A DNA stretch of 64,000 bases, taken from assembly GCF_041276405.1 (NCBI RefSeq), contig NZ_JBGGGT010000001.1, positions 1-64,000 on the forward strand, written 5' to 3'. The translations under genes and the position numbers were made by a program. This DNA is from Microvirga sp. TS319 (GTDB lineage: Bacteria; Pseudomonadota; Alphaproteobacteria; Rhizobiales; Beijerinckiaceae). This document shows, piece after piece, positions 1 to 8,835 of this stretch; position 1 is the first letter of the stretch; the number at the start of each line of letters is the position of its first letter. The notes beneath the pieces were generated by a model. The model worked only from the letters and a program-made list of their open reading frames with translations. It ran no database searches and was not told the origin of the DNA.

Positions 1-1
1 G

Positions 2-499
2 CTCGTGCGCCGTCTCCGCGCGTTCCGCTGCCCCGTCATCGCCGCCGTCAACGGCGTTGCCGCCGGCGCGGGCGCGAATATCGCGCTGGCCTGCGATATC
101 GTCATCGCGGCGCGTTCGGCGCGCTTTCTTGAACTGTTTTCCAACCTCGGCCTGGTTCCCGATTGCGGCGGAACCTGGTTCCTCCCGCGGACGATCGGGA
201 CGGCCCGTGCCAAAGCCCTGGCCCTCCTCGCAGAGCCGCTCTCGGCCGAGCGGGCGGAAGAATGGGGGCTCATCTGGCGGATCTGCGAAGACGAGATGTT
301 GCTGACTGAGGCCAAAGCGATGGCCGCGCGCCTCGCATCGAAGCCGATTCTCGGCCTGACATTGATCAAGCAGGCGCTGGAGGCTTCCGCGACCAACGAC
401 CTGAGTGACCAGCTCGACCTCGAGCGCGACCTGCAGCGTGAAGCGGGAAAGGATCCCGGCTACATCGAGCGGGTGCATGCGTTCATGGCAAAGCGCTGA
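2..499 (+). CDS. paaG: PaaG-like 1,2-epoxyphenylacetyl-CoA isomerase, 3' part only
   Basis: The gene enters from the left edge with its frame open, so the N-terminal third is missing. The visible residues are those of a crotonase-fold protein. They include the oxyanion-hole segment VNGVAAGAGANIALACD, the FSNLGLVPDCGGTWFLPR block and a C-terminal QLDLERDLQREAGKDPGY stretch. This combination follows the PaaG type (ring-epoxide isomerase of aerobic phenylacetate degradation) more closely than generic enoyl-CoA hydratases. The known role is conversion of ring-1,2-epoxyphenylacetyl-CoA to an oxepin-CoA in the cytoplasm. No other paa gene is visible downstream; partners would lie to the left. A general enoyl-CoA hydratase/isomerase is the alternative. 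Confidence 0.82.
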   Translation, partial: LVRRLRAFRCPVIAAVNGVAAGAGANIALACDIVIAARSARFLELFSNLGLVPDCGGTWFLPRTIGTARAKALALLAEPLSAERAEEWGLIWRICEDEMLLTEAKAMAARLASKPILGLTLIKQALEASATNDLSDQLDLERDLQREAGKDPGYIERVHAFMAKR

Positions 500-792
500 G
501 ATTCAGCGTGGGGCTCCCCCGTCTTGGGACAGGTCCGGGATGAGCAGGAGAGCCCGCGGGAGCGTTTAAGCAGGTTCGCGGGTGACATGGCCGCAATTTA
601 TGCCGAGGCGTCGATGAAAGCCGCACCAGGACACGTCGTCGAGGCCCATTGATCGGTCAATGGCGATCATCGATGGAGCGACGAAGAGCACGCCAATCGC
701 ATGATCTGATCGGCTGGGGCCATCCACCTCAGGACCTTCCGACCTGAAGCCCGAAGGTCCCGTGGAACCGCCGTCGACTGCCCGGCTATCCG
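500..792. other. Intergenic stretch with no convincing gene
   Basis: This space separates the paaG fragment from the convergent IMPACT-family gene. A 76-codon minus-strand frame is open here but has no recognisable domain and no good ribosome site. I see nothing else in it. Confidence 0.5.
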
Positions 793-1392
793 TCACGTGG
801 AGATTGTCGGTGTCGTCCTGATGGATGCCCGTCCGCCGGTGATGTCCATGACCATCCGGGCAATGGCCGGGGCGTTCGCTTCAGGCAAGTCCACCGAGAG
901 CGTTGCGCCGGATTCGGTGAAGCTCTCCTGGCGGATCCGGACGTCAGGCGTGCCCGTCAGCCGCGCCTTCACCAATGCAAGATCGGAAAAGACCACGACG
1001 ATGATGGCTTCCTGTACGGGCACGATGTCGACCAGTTGCCCCGCCCGCAGACAGGCCGCAGCCGTTCCGCCATAGGCCCTGACGAGTCCACCGCTCCCGA
1101 GGAGAATGCCCCCGAACCAACGGGTAACGACAACCGCGACATTGTCGAGGATCAGCCGGTCGATCGCCTGCAGGATCGGCTTGCCGGCGGTGCCGCTCGG
1201 CTCACCGTCATCGCTGCATCGGTAGCTTTGGCCGACCCGCCAAGCCCAGCAATTATGGTTGGCCTCCTTGTCCGCATGCGCGGCAATGAAGTCCCGGGCA
1301 TCCTGCTCGCCCGCAATCGGGCACGCAGTCGCGATGAACCGGCTCTTCTTGATGATCTGTTCGAGCGAGGTGAGGCGTTCCAAGGTCAACAT
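793..1392 (-). CDS. YigZ/IMPACT family protein
   Basis: A 199-residue cytoplasmic protein of the UPF0029/IMPACT (YigZ) family. The N-terminal half shows the family signature: KKSRFIATACP near residue 16, then NCWAWRVG, then CSDDGEPSGTAGKPIL, then VVVTRWFGGILLGSGGLVRAYG. The C-terminal part matches the ferredoxin-like second domain of YigZ in size. The start is the ATG at 1392. YigZ-like proteins are thought to bind nucleic acid or ribosome-associated partners, but the bacterial function is not settled, so no role is assigned. It stands alone between a convergent paaG fragment and the DUF1612 gene. Confidence 0.9.
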   Translation of the reverse strand: MLTLERLTSLEQIIKKSRFIATACPIAGEQDARDFIAAHADKEANHNCWAWRVGQSYRCSDDGEPSGTAGKPILQAIDRLILDNVAVVVTRWFGGILLGSGGLVRAYGGTAAACLRAGQLVDIVPVQEAIIVVVFSDLALVKARLTGTPDVRIRQESFTESGATLSVDLPEANAPAIARMVMDITGGRASIRTTPTIST

Positions 1393-1533
1393 GAGATGCA
1401 GGAAGGGTCGGGCCGACTTGGCAATGTCGGCAACAGATGTGAGTGTTCGTCTTCGTTCATGCCAATCCGATGCACGAATGCCTTATGGATGATCAAGCGG
1501 ACGGTCGATGTGCGATCCGGAGATGGGGGCATC

Positions 1534-2694
1534 CTACACGATCCCCCATGCACGATAGCGGGTTCGGCCGGTGAGCTCGCGGGGCAGTGCGCCGCCGAGC
1601 TGCGCCAGCATGAGATCCACAGCCTTGGGTGTGACCTTCATCAGCTTGGCGGCGAGCGGCACTGTCACCAACGGACGCGACAGGAACAACTCGACCAGTT
1701 CCGGCAGCTTGGAGTTCGAGCGGCACTCCTTGGTAACCCGCTGCATCAGTTCGCGGGCAAGAATGAGCCGGTCGAGGTCCCGGTTGCCGATGCCAATCGC
1801 CTCCTCCACCATTGAGCAGAAGCCCTGGAGTTTTTCGAGTGCCCCTTCCCGGCCTTGCGGCCGGAATTTCGACTGCTTGAATCCGGCCGCGAGGGGAAGC
1901 AGATGGCTGGTCAAGCCCCGCGCCCGGAGGATGGCTCCGGCCATGATGAGACCGAGCCATGGCAGGCGGGTATAGAGGTTGAGATCGAGCCAGGCGTTCC
2001 AGGCAATGGCCGCGGCAGCGATCGCGGGCCAATGGGTGGTCCTTTTCACAACGTCGAGCCACAGATCTTCATTCTCGGTTTCGTCGAGGTCAGGATCGTA
2101 GACCAGGTGCGACCGGGTTTTCAGGAGCGGGGTTTCGCCGGCCAGCACCTTGTCGGTACGTTCGAGCAGGGCATCGATCTCGGCGAAATGCGCCTTCCAC
2201 GGATCGGCATCGTTGGCGAAAGGCAGATAGGCCTCGTCGTCTTCCGGATCCGGCTTGCCCTTTGGCCGGTTGTGATTGCCCTCCCCTCTTCCGGGCCCGC
2301 TGCCACGCAGGGCCGCCAGGCCATCGATGGAGAGCGGCCAGGGAGCCGGACGCGCGAGTGCAGTCCGGCGGGCCCTCAGGGTTGTGGCGGCGCGCGTGAG
2401 CTCGTGGGTCGGATGGCGGATATCCATGCCGGCATCGTGGAGCACCAGATCGCCGATCTCGACCAGGTGTCCGTCGAGCATCAGCGCCCGCACGGCTTCC
2501 ATCATGTCGCAGCGCGACTGCCAGCCGGTGGACAGCCCGCTTGCTTCCAGGCGGGCGTCGAAGCGAAGGATGCTGATCGTCAGCTGCTCGAGCCGACCAG
2601 CTATCGTCTCCCAGGGCAGCTCCGGCAGATCGTAGGAGCGGGGAACCGACCATTCTTCATCATCGAAGCCACTTCCTTTGCCGATGAAAGCCAC
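1534..2694 (-). CDS. DUF1612 / helix-turn-helix protein (RHE_PE00001-like family)
   Basis: A 386-residue protein that I recognise as the DUF1612 plus C-terminal helix-turn-helix type common on rhizobial repABC plasmids. Family-like segments are LVLHDAGMDIRHPTHELTRA near residue 85 and the C-terminal ELFLSRPLVTVPLAAKLMKVTPKAVDLMLAQLG, which reads as a winged or HTH DNA-binding unit, ending with TGRTRYRAWGIV. The role is unknown. DNA binding is inferred from the C-terminus. The start is GTG at 2694, preceded by an AGGA-type ribosome site. Upstream lies a perfect 17-bp palindrome (2760-2776) and a plausible promoter. A degenerate copy of the promoter region lies near 8.87 kb. The gene is downstream of and co-oriented with repABC, but separated from it by 262 bp. 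Confidence 0.75.
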   Translation of the reverse strand: MAFIGKGSGFDDEEWSVPRSYDLPELPWETIAGRLEQLTISILRFDARLEASGLSTGWQSRCDMMEAVRALMLDGHLVEIGDLVLHDAGMDIRHPTHELTRAATTLRARRTALARPAPWPLSIDGLAALRGSGPGRGEGNHNRPKGKPDPEDDEAYLPFANDADPWKAHFAEIDALLERTDKVLAGETPLLKTRSHLVYDPDLDETENEDLWLDVVKRTTHWPAIAAAAIAWNAWLDLNLYTRLPWLGLIMAGAILRARGLTSHLLPLAAGFKQSKFRPQGREGALEKLQGFCSMVEEAIGIGNRDLDRLILARELMQRVTKECRSNSKLPELVELFLSRPLVTVPLAAKLMKVTPKAVDLMLAQLGGALPRELTGRTRYRAWGIV

Positions 2695-2710
2695 GCTTGT
2701 ATCCTGCGCC

Positions 2711-2776
2711 TAAGTTATTGATGCTATGAGATATAGCGTGGACGGACGTAGCTAAGCAAGTCATCGCTACGATGAC
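2711..2776 (-). promoter_or_regulatory. Promoter/operator of the DUF1612 gene with a 17-bp palindrome
   Basis: The palindrome GTCATCGCTACGATGAC (2760-2776) has 7-bp arms around a 3-bp centre. Reading the minus strand toward the gene, TTGCTT and TATATC are separated by 18 bp and could serve as -35 and -10. The 66-bp block 2711-2776 aligns without gaps to 8836-8901 with about 46 identities. This supports it as a functional unit that was duplicated. Autoregulation by the HTH protein downstream is an inference. Confidence 0.5.
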
Positions 2777-2956
2777 GGACTGCTTGGAAACGAGCCTTTG
2801 AAGTCATATTCGACGGGTCATGAGAACCTCTACCCTTTCCGATCGGTGAAGAACTTCATTCGTAATCGACCCGAAGAGGATTTGGTCAATGGTTCGCTTT
2901 CGGAGAGGAAAATCGTCATCTCACTCGGATGCGAGCCTCTGGGATCGTTCGTGTGG

Positions 2957-4162
2957 CTAGCTCATTCTCCTCCGGCGCATTGCTTGGAGTTCTCCTTCGA
3001 GATTGAGTTTTCCGACCTTCACCATCCGAACCAGGGCGCGGAAGTAGCCGCCGGGATTCCGAATCCGGGATTCTCCGGCCGATACGTCGTCATCGTAGAG
3101 TTGCAGAACGTAGATTACAGCCGCTGCCGCTTTGACAGGGCCGATCTCAGCGACAGCTTCGTTCCATGCACTTTCATGGGCGCCGAGCGATGCCCGCAGA
3201 TAGCGCCCTGCCCCGACGAGATCGGGGAGATCACGGATCGGTTTTCCGAAATCCGCCGTAATGGGACATGCCTCGACGATCAATCCCGGTGTCAGTTGAG
3301 GTGTCGATCGGCCCTTCGATGGAGGAGCCTCGATTTCATTGAGAGAGCCGTTTGTACAAGACTCTCTGGGAGATTCTTTTTCTGTTTCTATGTGTCGGTC
3401 CCAGAGTCCGCCATTGCCGGTCTGATCGTATGCTTCTTCGGCCAGATTCCTCAGGTTCTGCCAGTCTTGCAGCAGGTCCGCGGGAAGCTCTTCCGTTGAG
3501 CGGGCCGGGGTGCGGCTTAGAAGCTCTCTGTAGCGATTTTCGAGGTTGGAGCGATCCACGGTCGGGGCATGCTGAGCGAGGGCGCTGATGGCCTCCTCCG
3601 TGGCCCGTCTCGCAATCGTGACCTCATCATAGGTTCTCTTGCGGATTTCACGTGTGATCTTCTGTTCGGCCAGCATCGCGGTCCATTCTCCCCGCCTGGC
3701 GTAAATCGGAGTGAGATCGAAGCCGTAGGCATCGATGACGTCGCCCGCCACGTTACGGATCGCGTACCGCTTCCCGTTCGGAGAATCCTTCGCCACGATC
3801 AGCTTGAGGTCCGTGAGCTGTGCCAGGATACGCCGGATCGAGCGGTCATTGAGCCCCGTGCGGCTTGCCAGGTGATCGTTGGATGGCCACACCAGCAGCT
3901 TCTCCCATTCCTGCTCGCCCCAACAGGCGACGAGCTCGGAGAGCACCAGACGCTGCGCGGGGCGTAAGGCAAGCGCCTTCTCCGCATCTCGGGTGGCTGT
4001 CGAGAGTTCCTTTCGCGTCACCGTGCAGCCTGCCTCTAGGGCGAGCTTCTTCGCGACCAGAGCGGCATGAACCAGCCGCCGGCCTCCTGTCGATGCAATT
4101 TGCACCACACCCTCCTTATCGAGGGCAAAGCGAGATCGTTCACCGGCTCGGTGTCTTGACAC
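2957..4162 (-). CDS. repC: Replication initiator RepC
   Basis: A 401-residue initiator protein of a repABC replicon. The N-terminal part carries the RepC-type GGRRLVHAALVAKKLAL segment and a winged-helix region (WPSNDHLASRTGLNDRSIRRILAQLTDLKLI, about residues 100-130). The C-terminal part ends with the family-like IRNPGGYFRALVRMVKVGKLNLEGEL. RepC is the only protein essential for initiation in repABC plasmids and acts in cis on an origin inside its own coding region. The start is GTG at 4162. This codon sits directly against the -35 box of the counter-transcribed RNA, as expected for this family. Its translation is likely repressed by that RNA and relieved when the intervening hairpin does not form. 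Confidence 0.95.
   Translation of the reverse strand: MSRHRAGERSRFALDKEGVVQIASTGGRRLVHAALVAKKLALEAGCTVTRKELSTATRDAEKALALRPAQRLVLSELVACWGEQEWEKLLVWPSNDHLASRTGLNDRSIRRILAQLTDLKLIVAKDSPNGKRYAIRNVAGDVIDAYGFDLTPIYARRGEWTAMLAEQKITREIRKRTYDEVTIARRATEEAISALAQHAPTVDRSNLENRYRELLSRTPARSTEELPADLLQDWQNLRNLAEEAYDQTGNGGLWDRHIETEKESPRESCTNGSLNEIEAPPSKGRSTPQLTPGLIVEACPITADFGKPIRDLPDLVGAGRYLRASLGAHESAWNEAVAEIGPVKAAAAVIYVLQLYDDDVSAGESRIRNPGGYFRALVRMVKVGKLNLEGELQAMRRRRMS
3340..3400. other. Possible origin region: locally T-rich stretch inside repC
   Basis: On the plus strand around 3368-3392 there is a T-rich run (GATTCTTTTTCTGTTTCTATG) in otherwise GC-rich coding DNA. Origins of repABC plasmids lie in an A+T-rich part of repC. 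This is the most A+T-rich spot I can see in the gene. Assignment as oriV is inference only. Confidence 0.3.
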
Positions 4163-4184
4163 TCGATTCGTCTGGGTGGATAAG
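4156..4184 (+). promoter_or_regulatory. Promoter of the counter-transcribed RNA
   Basis: TTGACA (4156-4161) and GATAAG (4179-4184) are separated by 17 bp on the plus strand, opposite to repABC. The position, abutting the repC start and reading toward repB, is where the antisense RNA promoter lies in repABC plasmids. Confidence 0.7.
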
Positions 4185-4190
4185 AATGGT

Positions 4191-4260
4191 GTGACTTATC
4201 CTTGCCACCCAGTGGTGAGATCCAAAGGCCCCGAGGTCGCCAAACCTTGGGGCCTTTTGC
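4191..4260 (+). ncRNA. repABC counter-transcribed antisense RNA (incompatibility RNA)
   Basis: A short RNA is predicted from the strong promoter at 4156-4184 to the terminator hairpin at 4224-4257. It lies wholly in the 113-bp repB-repC intergenic space and is antisense to the repC leader. In known repABC plasmids this RNA lowers RepC synthesis by stabilising a terminator in the leader, which sets copy number and incompatibility. The 5' end is estimated from the promoter and is not observed. Confidence 0.75.
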
Positions 4261-4262
4261 TT
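4224..4262 (+). terminator. Terminator of the antisense RNA / leader attenuator hairpin
   Basis: A 14-bp stem (AAAGGCCCCGAGGT paired with ACCTTGGGGCCTTT, one G-U pair) has a 6-base loop and a T-rich 3' side (TTTTGCTTT). The same stem can form in the repC leader on the other strand. Confidence 0.8.
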
Positions 4263-4275
4263 TGCCGCGGTTACA

Positions 4276-5292
4276 TCACGAAGTCCCCTCCTCCCTCGCC
4301 TCGGCATAAGCCTCGGCCAGGACTGGAAGCTGTTCGACGAGGTATGCCGCGAATTCCGCGTCAAATCCCTTGTCGAGACTGATCCTCAGATCGCGGCCGG
4401 CATGACTGACCTTGGCGACCTTCCGACCAGAAGCAGTTGAAATCATCCGAGCCCCTCCTCTACCGGACTGGGCGCTCTCGACGACCGGCTTCTTCGTGGC
4501 GACAGAGAGCACACGGGAGAAGCGGGTGTCGGTATCGAGGCTTGCGAATATCGGCTCGGCGATCGCGCTCTCGGCTGCGCTCCGGGCCGTTGCGTTCGCC
4601 AGCGCATCCGCGAGCGCGATCCAACGCGCCCTACCCGCTTTCGGGGCCGGGCCGATGGCGCTTGCGATGGTCTCGGGGATCGATTTCGCGACCGCGATGT
4701 AGCGGCTCAGATCCGCTTTGTCGGTGGACAGCGCCTGCATGATGACGGTTCGGTCGAAATCGAGAGCTTCGAGATGGAGTGCAAAGAACGCTTTCTCGAT
4801 GAATGAGAGGTCTCGCCGGTCGAGGTTCTCCTTGCCCTGAGCGACGACGAGTTCCTGATCGGTCAGGTCGCGCACGACGGCCCTGACCTTGATCCCGAGT
4901 CGGCGGGCCGCCCTCACCCTTCGGTGCCCGAAAGCGATCTGATAGCGGTCCTTGGCGTTGGGATGCGGGCGCACCAGGATCGGTACCTGCTGACCGCTTT
5001 CCCGGATGCTTTCTGCAAGGGCATCGAGGCTCGCATCGGTCGCGTCCGCCATGCGGTCAGACACGAAGGATCCGTCGAGCAGGGTGGGATCCAACTCGAT
5101 GATCGCGGATCCGGCTTCCACCTGATCGCGGATGTCCGTCAGTTGCTGCAGCGAAGCGCCCATGGCGGCGATCGCGCCGCTGCGGATGCGTGGCGCTGGC
5201 GCCGATTGAGGGGTCGCGTTGGGAGCTCCCAACTTCTCGGATGATTTGGCCGACGCCGAAAAGATGGCGTCCATTGCTGTCTTGCGGCTCAT
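4276..5292 (-). CDS. repB: Plasmid partition protein RepB (ParB family)
   Basis: A 338-residue ParB-family centromere-binding protein. The start is the ATG at 5292 (MSRKTAMDAIF, the usual RepB beginning). It overlaps the repA stop as ATGA, so the two are translationally coupled. A frame extension five residues upstream is possible but less likely. The ParB nuclease-like core is visible with GQQVPILVRPHP and the FGHRRVRAARRLG box. A helix-turn-helix-like region follows (FDRTVIMQALSTDKADLSRYIAVAKSIPE). RepB binds parS palindromes and works with RepA to segregate the plasmid; together they also repress the operon. Unusually, one parS-type site lies in the 5' part of this gene. Confidence 0.95.
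   Translation of the reverse strand: MSRKTAMDAIFSASAKSSEKLGAPNATPQSAPAPRIRSGAIAAMGASLQQLTDIRDQVEAGSAIIELDPTLLDGSFVSDRMADATDASLDALAESIRESGQQVPILVRPHPNAKDRYQIAFGHRRVRAARRLGIKVRAVVRDLTDQELVVAQGKENLDRRDLSFIEKAFFALHLEALDFDRTVIMQALSTDKADLSRYIAVAKSIPETIASAIGPAPKAGRARWIALADALANATARSAAESAIAEPIFASLDTDTRFSRVLSVATKKPVVESAQSGRGGARMISTASGRKVAKVSHAGRDLRISLDKGFDAEFAAYLVEQLPVLAEAYAEAREEGTS
5218..5233. promoter_or_regulatory. parS-type centromere site inside repB
   Basis: GTTGGGAGCTCCCAAC is a perfect 16-bp palindrome. It fits the repABC parS pattern GTT-N4-GC-N4-AAC. It lies in the repB coding sequence (roughly codons 20-25), in the poorly conserved N-terminal linker. An identical copy is at 7623-7638. Confidence 0.85.
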
Positions 5293-6506
5293 GCTGCACG
5301 ACCCCACGCTTTGCGGACCATTGCCTCGACCTCTCCATTCACGGCATCGAGTGCCTCGATGGCGCGGTCATATGTTTGACGGTTCATGGACTCACGGCCG
5401 ACCTCGTAGAGAGTCTGCTTGGTGAGGCCCGCGTCCGACACGGCCGACGACTTCACCATGGGGCTGGTGAGAACCGATTCGCCGAAAAGGTTGCGCAACA
5501 GAGCGGTAATACGGGTTTGCGGTCCGTCCTGAGGCTCGTAGCGCGTAATCAGATACCGCAGCGCGTCGTAGCGGATCACGCCCCCTGCCCCGCGTACAAC
5601 CTCGAGAAGGTCGTCCGTCATGGCGAGGAACTGGGACATGGACGCGACGTCGAGCATCTGCGGATGAACGGTAATGAGCAGCGAGGTTGCCGCGCACAGC
5701 GCCGACAGCGTCAGGAAGCCGAGCTGCGGCGGGCAGTCGATCACGACCACATCGTAATTGTCGGCGACGGAATCGAGAGCCTTGGCGACCCGTTCGAAGA
5801 AGAGCTGATCGCGCTGGCGCGACGTGAGGGCCTTGGGGGTCTCGTGCTCGAACTCCATGAGCTCAAGATTGCCGGGCACGATGTCGAGACCGGTGAAGTA
5901 GGTCGGCCGGATGATCTCGGACAGCGGGCGTCTCTCCTCGCCGTAGCGGATTGCGCCGTACAGGGTTTCGCCGGGCCCGACGTCGATTTCGGGCTGTACG
6001 CCGTGCAGGGCCGACAGGCTGGCCTGCGGGTCGAGATCGACAGCTAGGACACGATACCCCTTGAGGACGAGATATTGGGCCAGATGCGCCGAGGTCGTGG
6101 TCTTGCCCGATCCACCTTTGAAGTTGACGACGGAGATGACCTGGAGATGCTCATCACCCTGGCGTCGCGGTGAGAATTTCCGGCCCGATTTGGTGGTCTC
6201 GTCGAAGAATTCGCGCAACGCATGAATGTCGGCCAGCGAATACGACCTCCGGCCATACTGGGTGATTTCCGGTTGCGGGCCCTGGCCTTCGATGGAAAGC
6301 TGCCGGAGCCTGCTGTCGGAGATCCCGAGGAGTTTCGCAGCCTCGCCGGAGGAAAACCGGCGTAGGACCTTCTCGGCGCTGGGGGGGTAAAAGGCGGCTG
6401 CCATCGCGTGCAGCTGCGAGCGTAGGATCGCAGCGTGCTCGCCGATGGCGGAGCCCGATTCGGGAGACGGCATTGCAGCGTCTGATCGCACAGCTTGCTG
6501 TTTCAC
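5289..6506 (-). CDS. repA: Plasmid partition ATPase RepA (ParA family)
   Basis: A 405-residue ParA-type partition ATPase. An N-terminal winged HTH (FSSGEAAKLLGISDSRLRQLSIEG, about residues 50-75) precedes the deviant Walker A motif NFKGGSGKTTTSAH near residue 130, the DLDPQASLS box and the VVVIDCPPQLGF Walker B region. RepA moves RepB-parS complexes over the nucleoid and represses the repABC promoter. The start is GTG at 6506, with an AAAGGA ribosome site at the expected distance. An inverted repeat upstream (6521-6557) is a candidate operator. This is the first gene of the repABC operon. Confidence 0.96.
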   Translation of the reverse strand: MKQQAVRSDAAMPSPESGSAIGEHAAILRSQLHAMAAAFYPPSAEKVLRRFSSGEAAKLLGISDSRLRQLSIEGQGPQPEITQYGRRSYSLADIHALREFFDETTKSGRKFSPRRQGDEHLQVISVVNFKGGSGKTTTSAHLAQYLVLKGYRVLAVDLDPQASLSALHGVQPEIDVGPGETLYGAIRYGEERRPLSEIIRPTYFTGLDIVPGNLELMEFEHETPKALTSRQRDQLFFERVAKALDSVADNYDVVVIDCPPQLGFLTLSALCAATSLLITVHPQMLDVASMSQFLAMTDDLLEVVRGAGGVIRYDALRYLITRYEPQDGPQTRITALLRNLFGESVLTSPMVKSSAVSDAGLTKQTLYEVGRESMNRQTYDRAIEALDAVNGEVEAMVRKAWGRAA

Positions 6507-6520
6507 GGCGGTCCTTTCAT

Positions 6521-6557
6521 TTACGGCAAATCGACAAATACACGCCTAATACCGTAA
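6521..6557. promoter_or_regulatory. Candidate RepA autorepression operator
   Basis: TTACGG (6521-6526) and CCGTAA (6552-6557) form an inverted repeat with half-site centres 31 bp apart, about three helical turns. It lies just upstream of the repA ribosome site. The location fits the operator bound by RepA/RepB, but this is an inference. Confidence 0.5.
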
Positions 6558-6894
6558 GGGTTAATGGATTCTGCGATTCGGTTCGAGAGTCGAGTCTGTT
6601 GGCAAGTCCCAATGGCATTTAGCTGTTGAGAACCGAGACCTGAAAACGGTGTGAATCTGTTGCTGCGCAACCGATCCCACGTTCAAACTGGGTCCGATTC
6701 GGACCCGCACGACAGTGCGGCACGTCTCAAGATGCAACTCAATACTCATTCTCGATCGCCGCGATGGGGCCGCACGCAGAGCCTGCGTCAATGGGCGGTC
6801 GATCCTGCAGCTTGTTCGGCAGCGCCACGCTTTGCCGCCTGCGGAAGGCGCCATGCCGACCGAGGGGCGCGGGATGGAGGCGCAGGGGAGCATT

Positions 6895-7008
6895 AGCGCA
6901 TCGTGCGGAAAAGTGGACCCGGTTTTTCGCAGGAAGGATGCGCTCACCTAAGAAGGGAGCACCGGATTCAATCCCAAGAGTGGATTCCACTTTTCACGTC
7001 CGATGCTC
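6895..7008 (+). repeat. Dispersed palindromic repeat, copy 1
   Basis: The first half is AGCGCATCGTGCGGAAAAG... ending GATGCGCT, with an internal GTGGACCCGGTTTTTCGC. The second half runs from GAGCACCGGATTC to TTTTCACGTCCGATGCTC. This is a near-complete two-hairpin copy. Confidence 0.85.
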
Positions 7009-7622
7009 GAAGAGAGCGACCGAATCTCTCATGGATATGGCTCCGGCGCAGACGACTCCTGGCTCAGAAGGCGAGGTATTGCTCTGAGGGGTCGGGCGGC
7101 TCGCCGTTACGTCCTGCTCAGGGGAAGGCACTCATTGAAGGCTTTGAAGCGCATCGGGAAGCCGCCAATTCCACCTCAAGGGGCACACACATAAAGAAGT
7201 CCGGGTTTTACCGTGAGGAGGGCTGCGAACCAGATGTGCATGCATCGGTGCAGTGCGGCGTCGGGATCTCCATTGTGGCAGTCGGTCCAGGGCAAGGGCG
7301 CGTTTGCTGCGAGGCAAACCTTATGGAGTTGACCGGCCGTACCTTAACGGACGGTCTTGATCCTTTCGGGCCCAACAGTCGCTCAAAGGGCCCCATGCTC
7401 CCGCACCGTTCTCGGCCATGCGGAGCAAGGAAAGCGGCGGCCTCTCCATGCAAGCGAGGCCAGGATCGTCGCGGAAGAGCCTCATTGCCGTCAGACCGGG
7501 ACCCTTGGGTGTGAGGGCCGATCAAAGGTGAGGCAAGGGATTTGAAACGCGGGGTGCCGCCATAAGAGTTGAGCGTTCCGCGTCGTGATGATGCTCTGTA
7601 TTTGGCATTCATCGTCCTTGGA

Positions 7623-7638
7623 GTTGGGAGCTCCCAAC
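7623..7638. promoter_or_regulatory. Second parS-type centromere site
   Basis: GTTGGGAGCTCCCAAC is identical to the site inside repB (5218-5233), about 1.1 kb upstream of the repA start in non-coding DNA. Two exact copies of a 16-bp palindrome this close to repABC are very unlikely by chance. Confidence 0.85.
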
Positions 7639-8043
7639 GCGGAAAACGATGCGAGCCTTTATCCATCTCAGCGCCGATGAGATGAGCTGTTAAACCGGTC
7701 GCATGGCCTCTATCCGAGCCGTGGCCGCGGATCGCGGACCGAGCGGGCACACACGGCATATTCCAGCTTCCTGCAAGCGCTCGACGATCTTTCTTGGGAT
7801 CCCGAGACATGGCGCTCCCGTCCGACATTGGATCAAACATCACGCGTCTCTTCCAGGTCTGAAGACCAAAGACGGCCATGCAGGGCCGAGCAGGGGGCGC
7901 CACGCCCCGACACAGGTGCGGCCACGATGCTCGTTGCGAGGGGCACCACTCATTACTGCCCACTCGCATCCAGCCTGTAGAGCGGGCACAACGGCGATGC
8001 AGGCTGCTGCGTCTATGGCTTTCGGTGCCTGTCGCCGTGCCGC

Positions 8044-8203
8044 TAGCGCATCGTGCGGTCCCAGCGGGCCGCGCGAGCCAAAAGTGGACCCGGTTTTCAC
8101 GACCGTGGCCCTTCGGGTCCGCGCCGAACGATGCGCCATTCAAGGAGTGGAGCATCGGGTTGGATCCCAAAAGGAGGGCCACTTTTCACGTCCGATGCTC
8201 TAG
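8044..8203 (+). repeat. Dispersed palindromic repeat, copy 2 (long form)
   Basis: Edged by CTAG on both sides. It contains GCGCATCGTGCG, then an extra GGGCCGCGCGAGCC segment, AAAAGTGGACCCGGTTTTC, GGCCCTTCGGGTC, GATGCGCC, then GGAGCATCGGGTT to CACGTCCGATGCTC. It is the long variant also seen at 49216-49425. Confidence 0.85.
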
Positions 8204-8436
8204 ATCAGCCGGGGCTATAAGCCGGCCCTCGGCAGAAGCCCGGACAGAGCCGGTCAAAGCACTATCGGGAGGGGAGGGGATGATTCGCCGGTTCGCTCGT
8301 TGTTCGGAAGCCAGGGCGCCTGAAAGGATGGACTGGCGAGACCCATCGCATGTCTCTCCGCGACCCGCCGCGCGCGATCCTCGACATCGCTCGAGTGCCG
8401 AAGGTCGGCCTGACTGACGCTGGGGGCGCTTATCGT

Positions 8437-8460
8437 TAGCGCATCGTGCGGATCCGGCGG
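8437..8460 (+). repeat. Dispersed palindromic repeat, copy 3 (5' fragment)
   Basis: Only TAGCGCATCGTGCGGATCC plus a few GC bases of the long form remain. No second half follows, so this is a truncated copy. Confidence 0.6.
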
Positions 8461-8835
8461 TACTTCTGGGGTATGGCACTCTTGGGGATAATGTGTCTGG
8501 CGGCAGGGAAGGGCCTGTCGATGGAAAGTTCGTGCCGGAATGCGCAATGCCAGCCGAGCCTGAGGCCGGGCAATGGCCGGTCGAACAAGGCACTGCCGCC
8601 AAGGCTGCGGCAGCCGCGTTCGTGCCGCCGATCTCACCTGACGACAAGGCGCAGCGGGAAGGCGGTTGCCACATTCGATTATCCCGGCAATGCTTTGGTG
8701 CGGAAACCCGGGCAGTCCTCAAATTTACGCCGTGCGGACAGACCTTGAAGGTATGGAATCGGAGCGAGGCAGCGGGTGCCCCACCTTGCCGAATGGCCCT
8801 TCCGGGCTCGAAAGGACACTTTTTAGTCCACCCGC

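Noticed and set aside
7208..8182. A 324-codon minus-strand frame upstream of repA
   Set aside because: Runs through a palindromic repeat, Arg/Pro/Ser-rich, no domain and no ribosome site.
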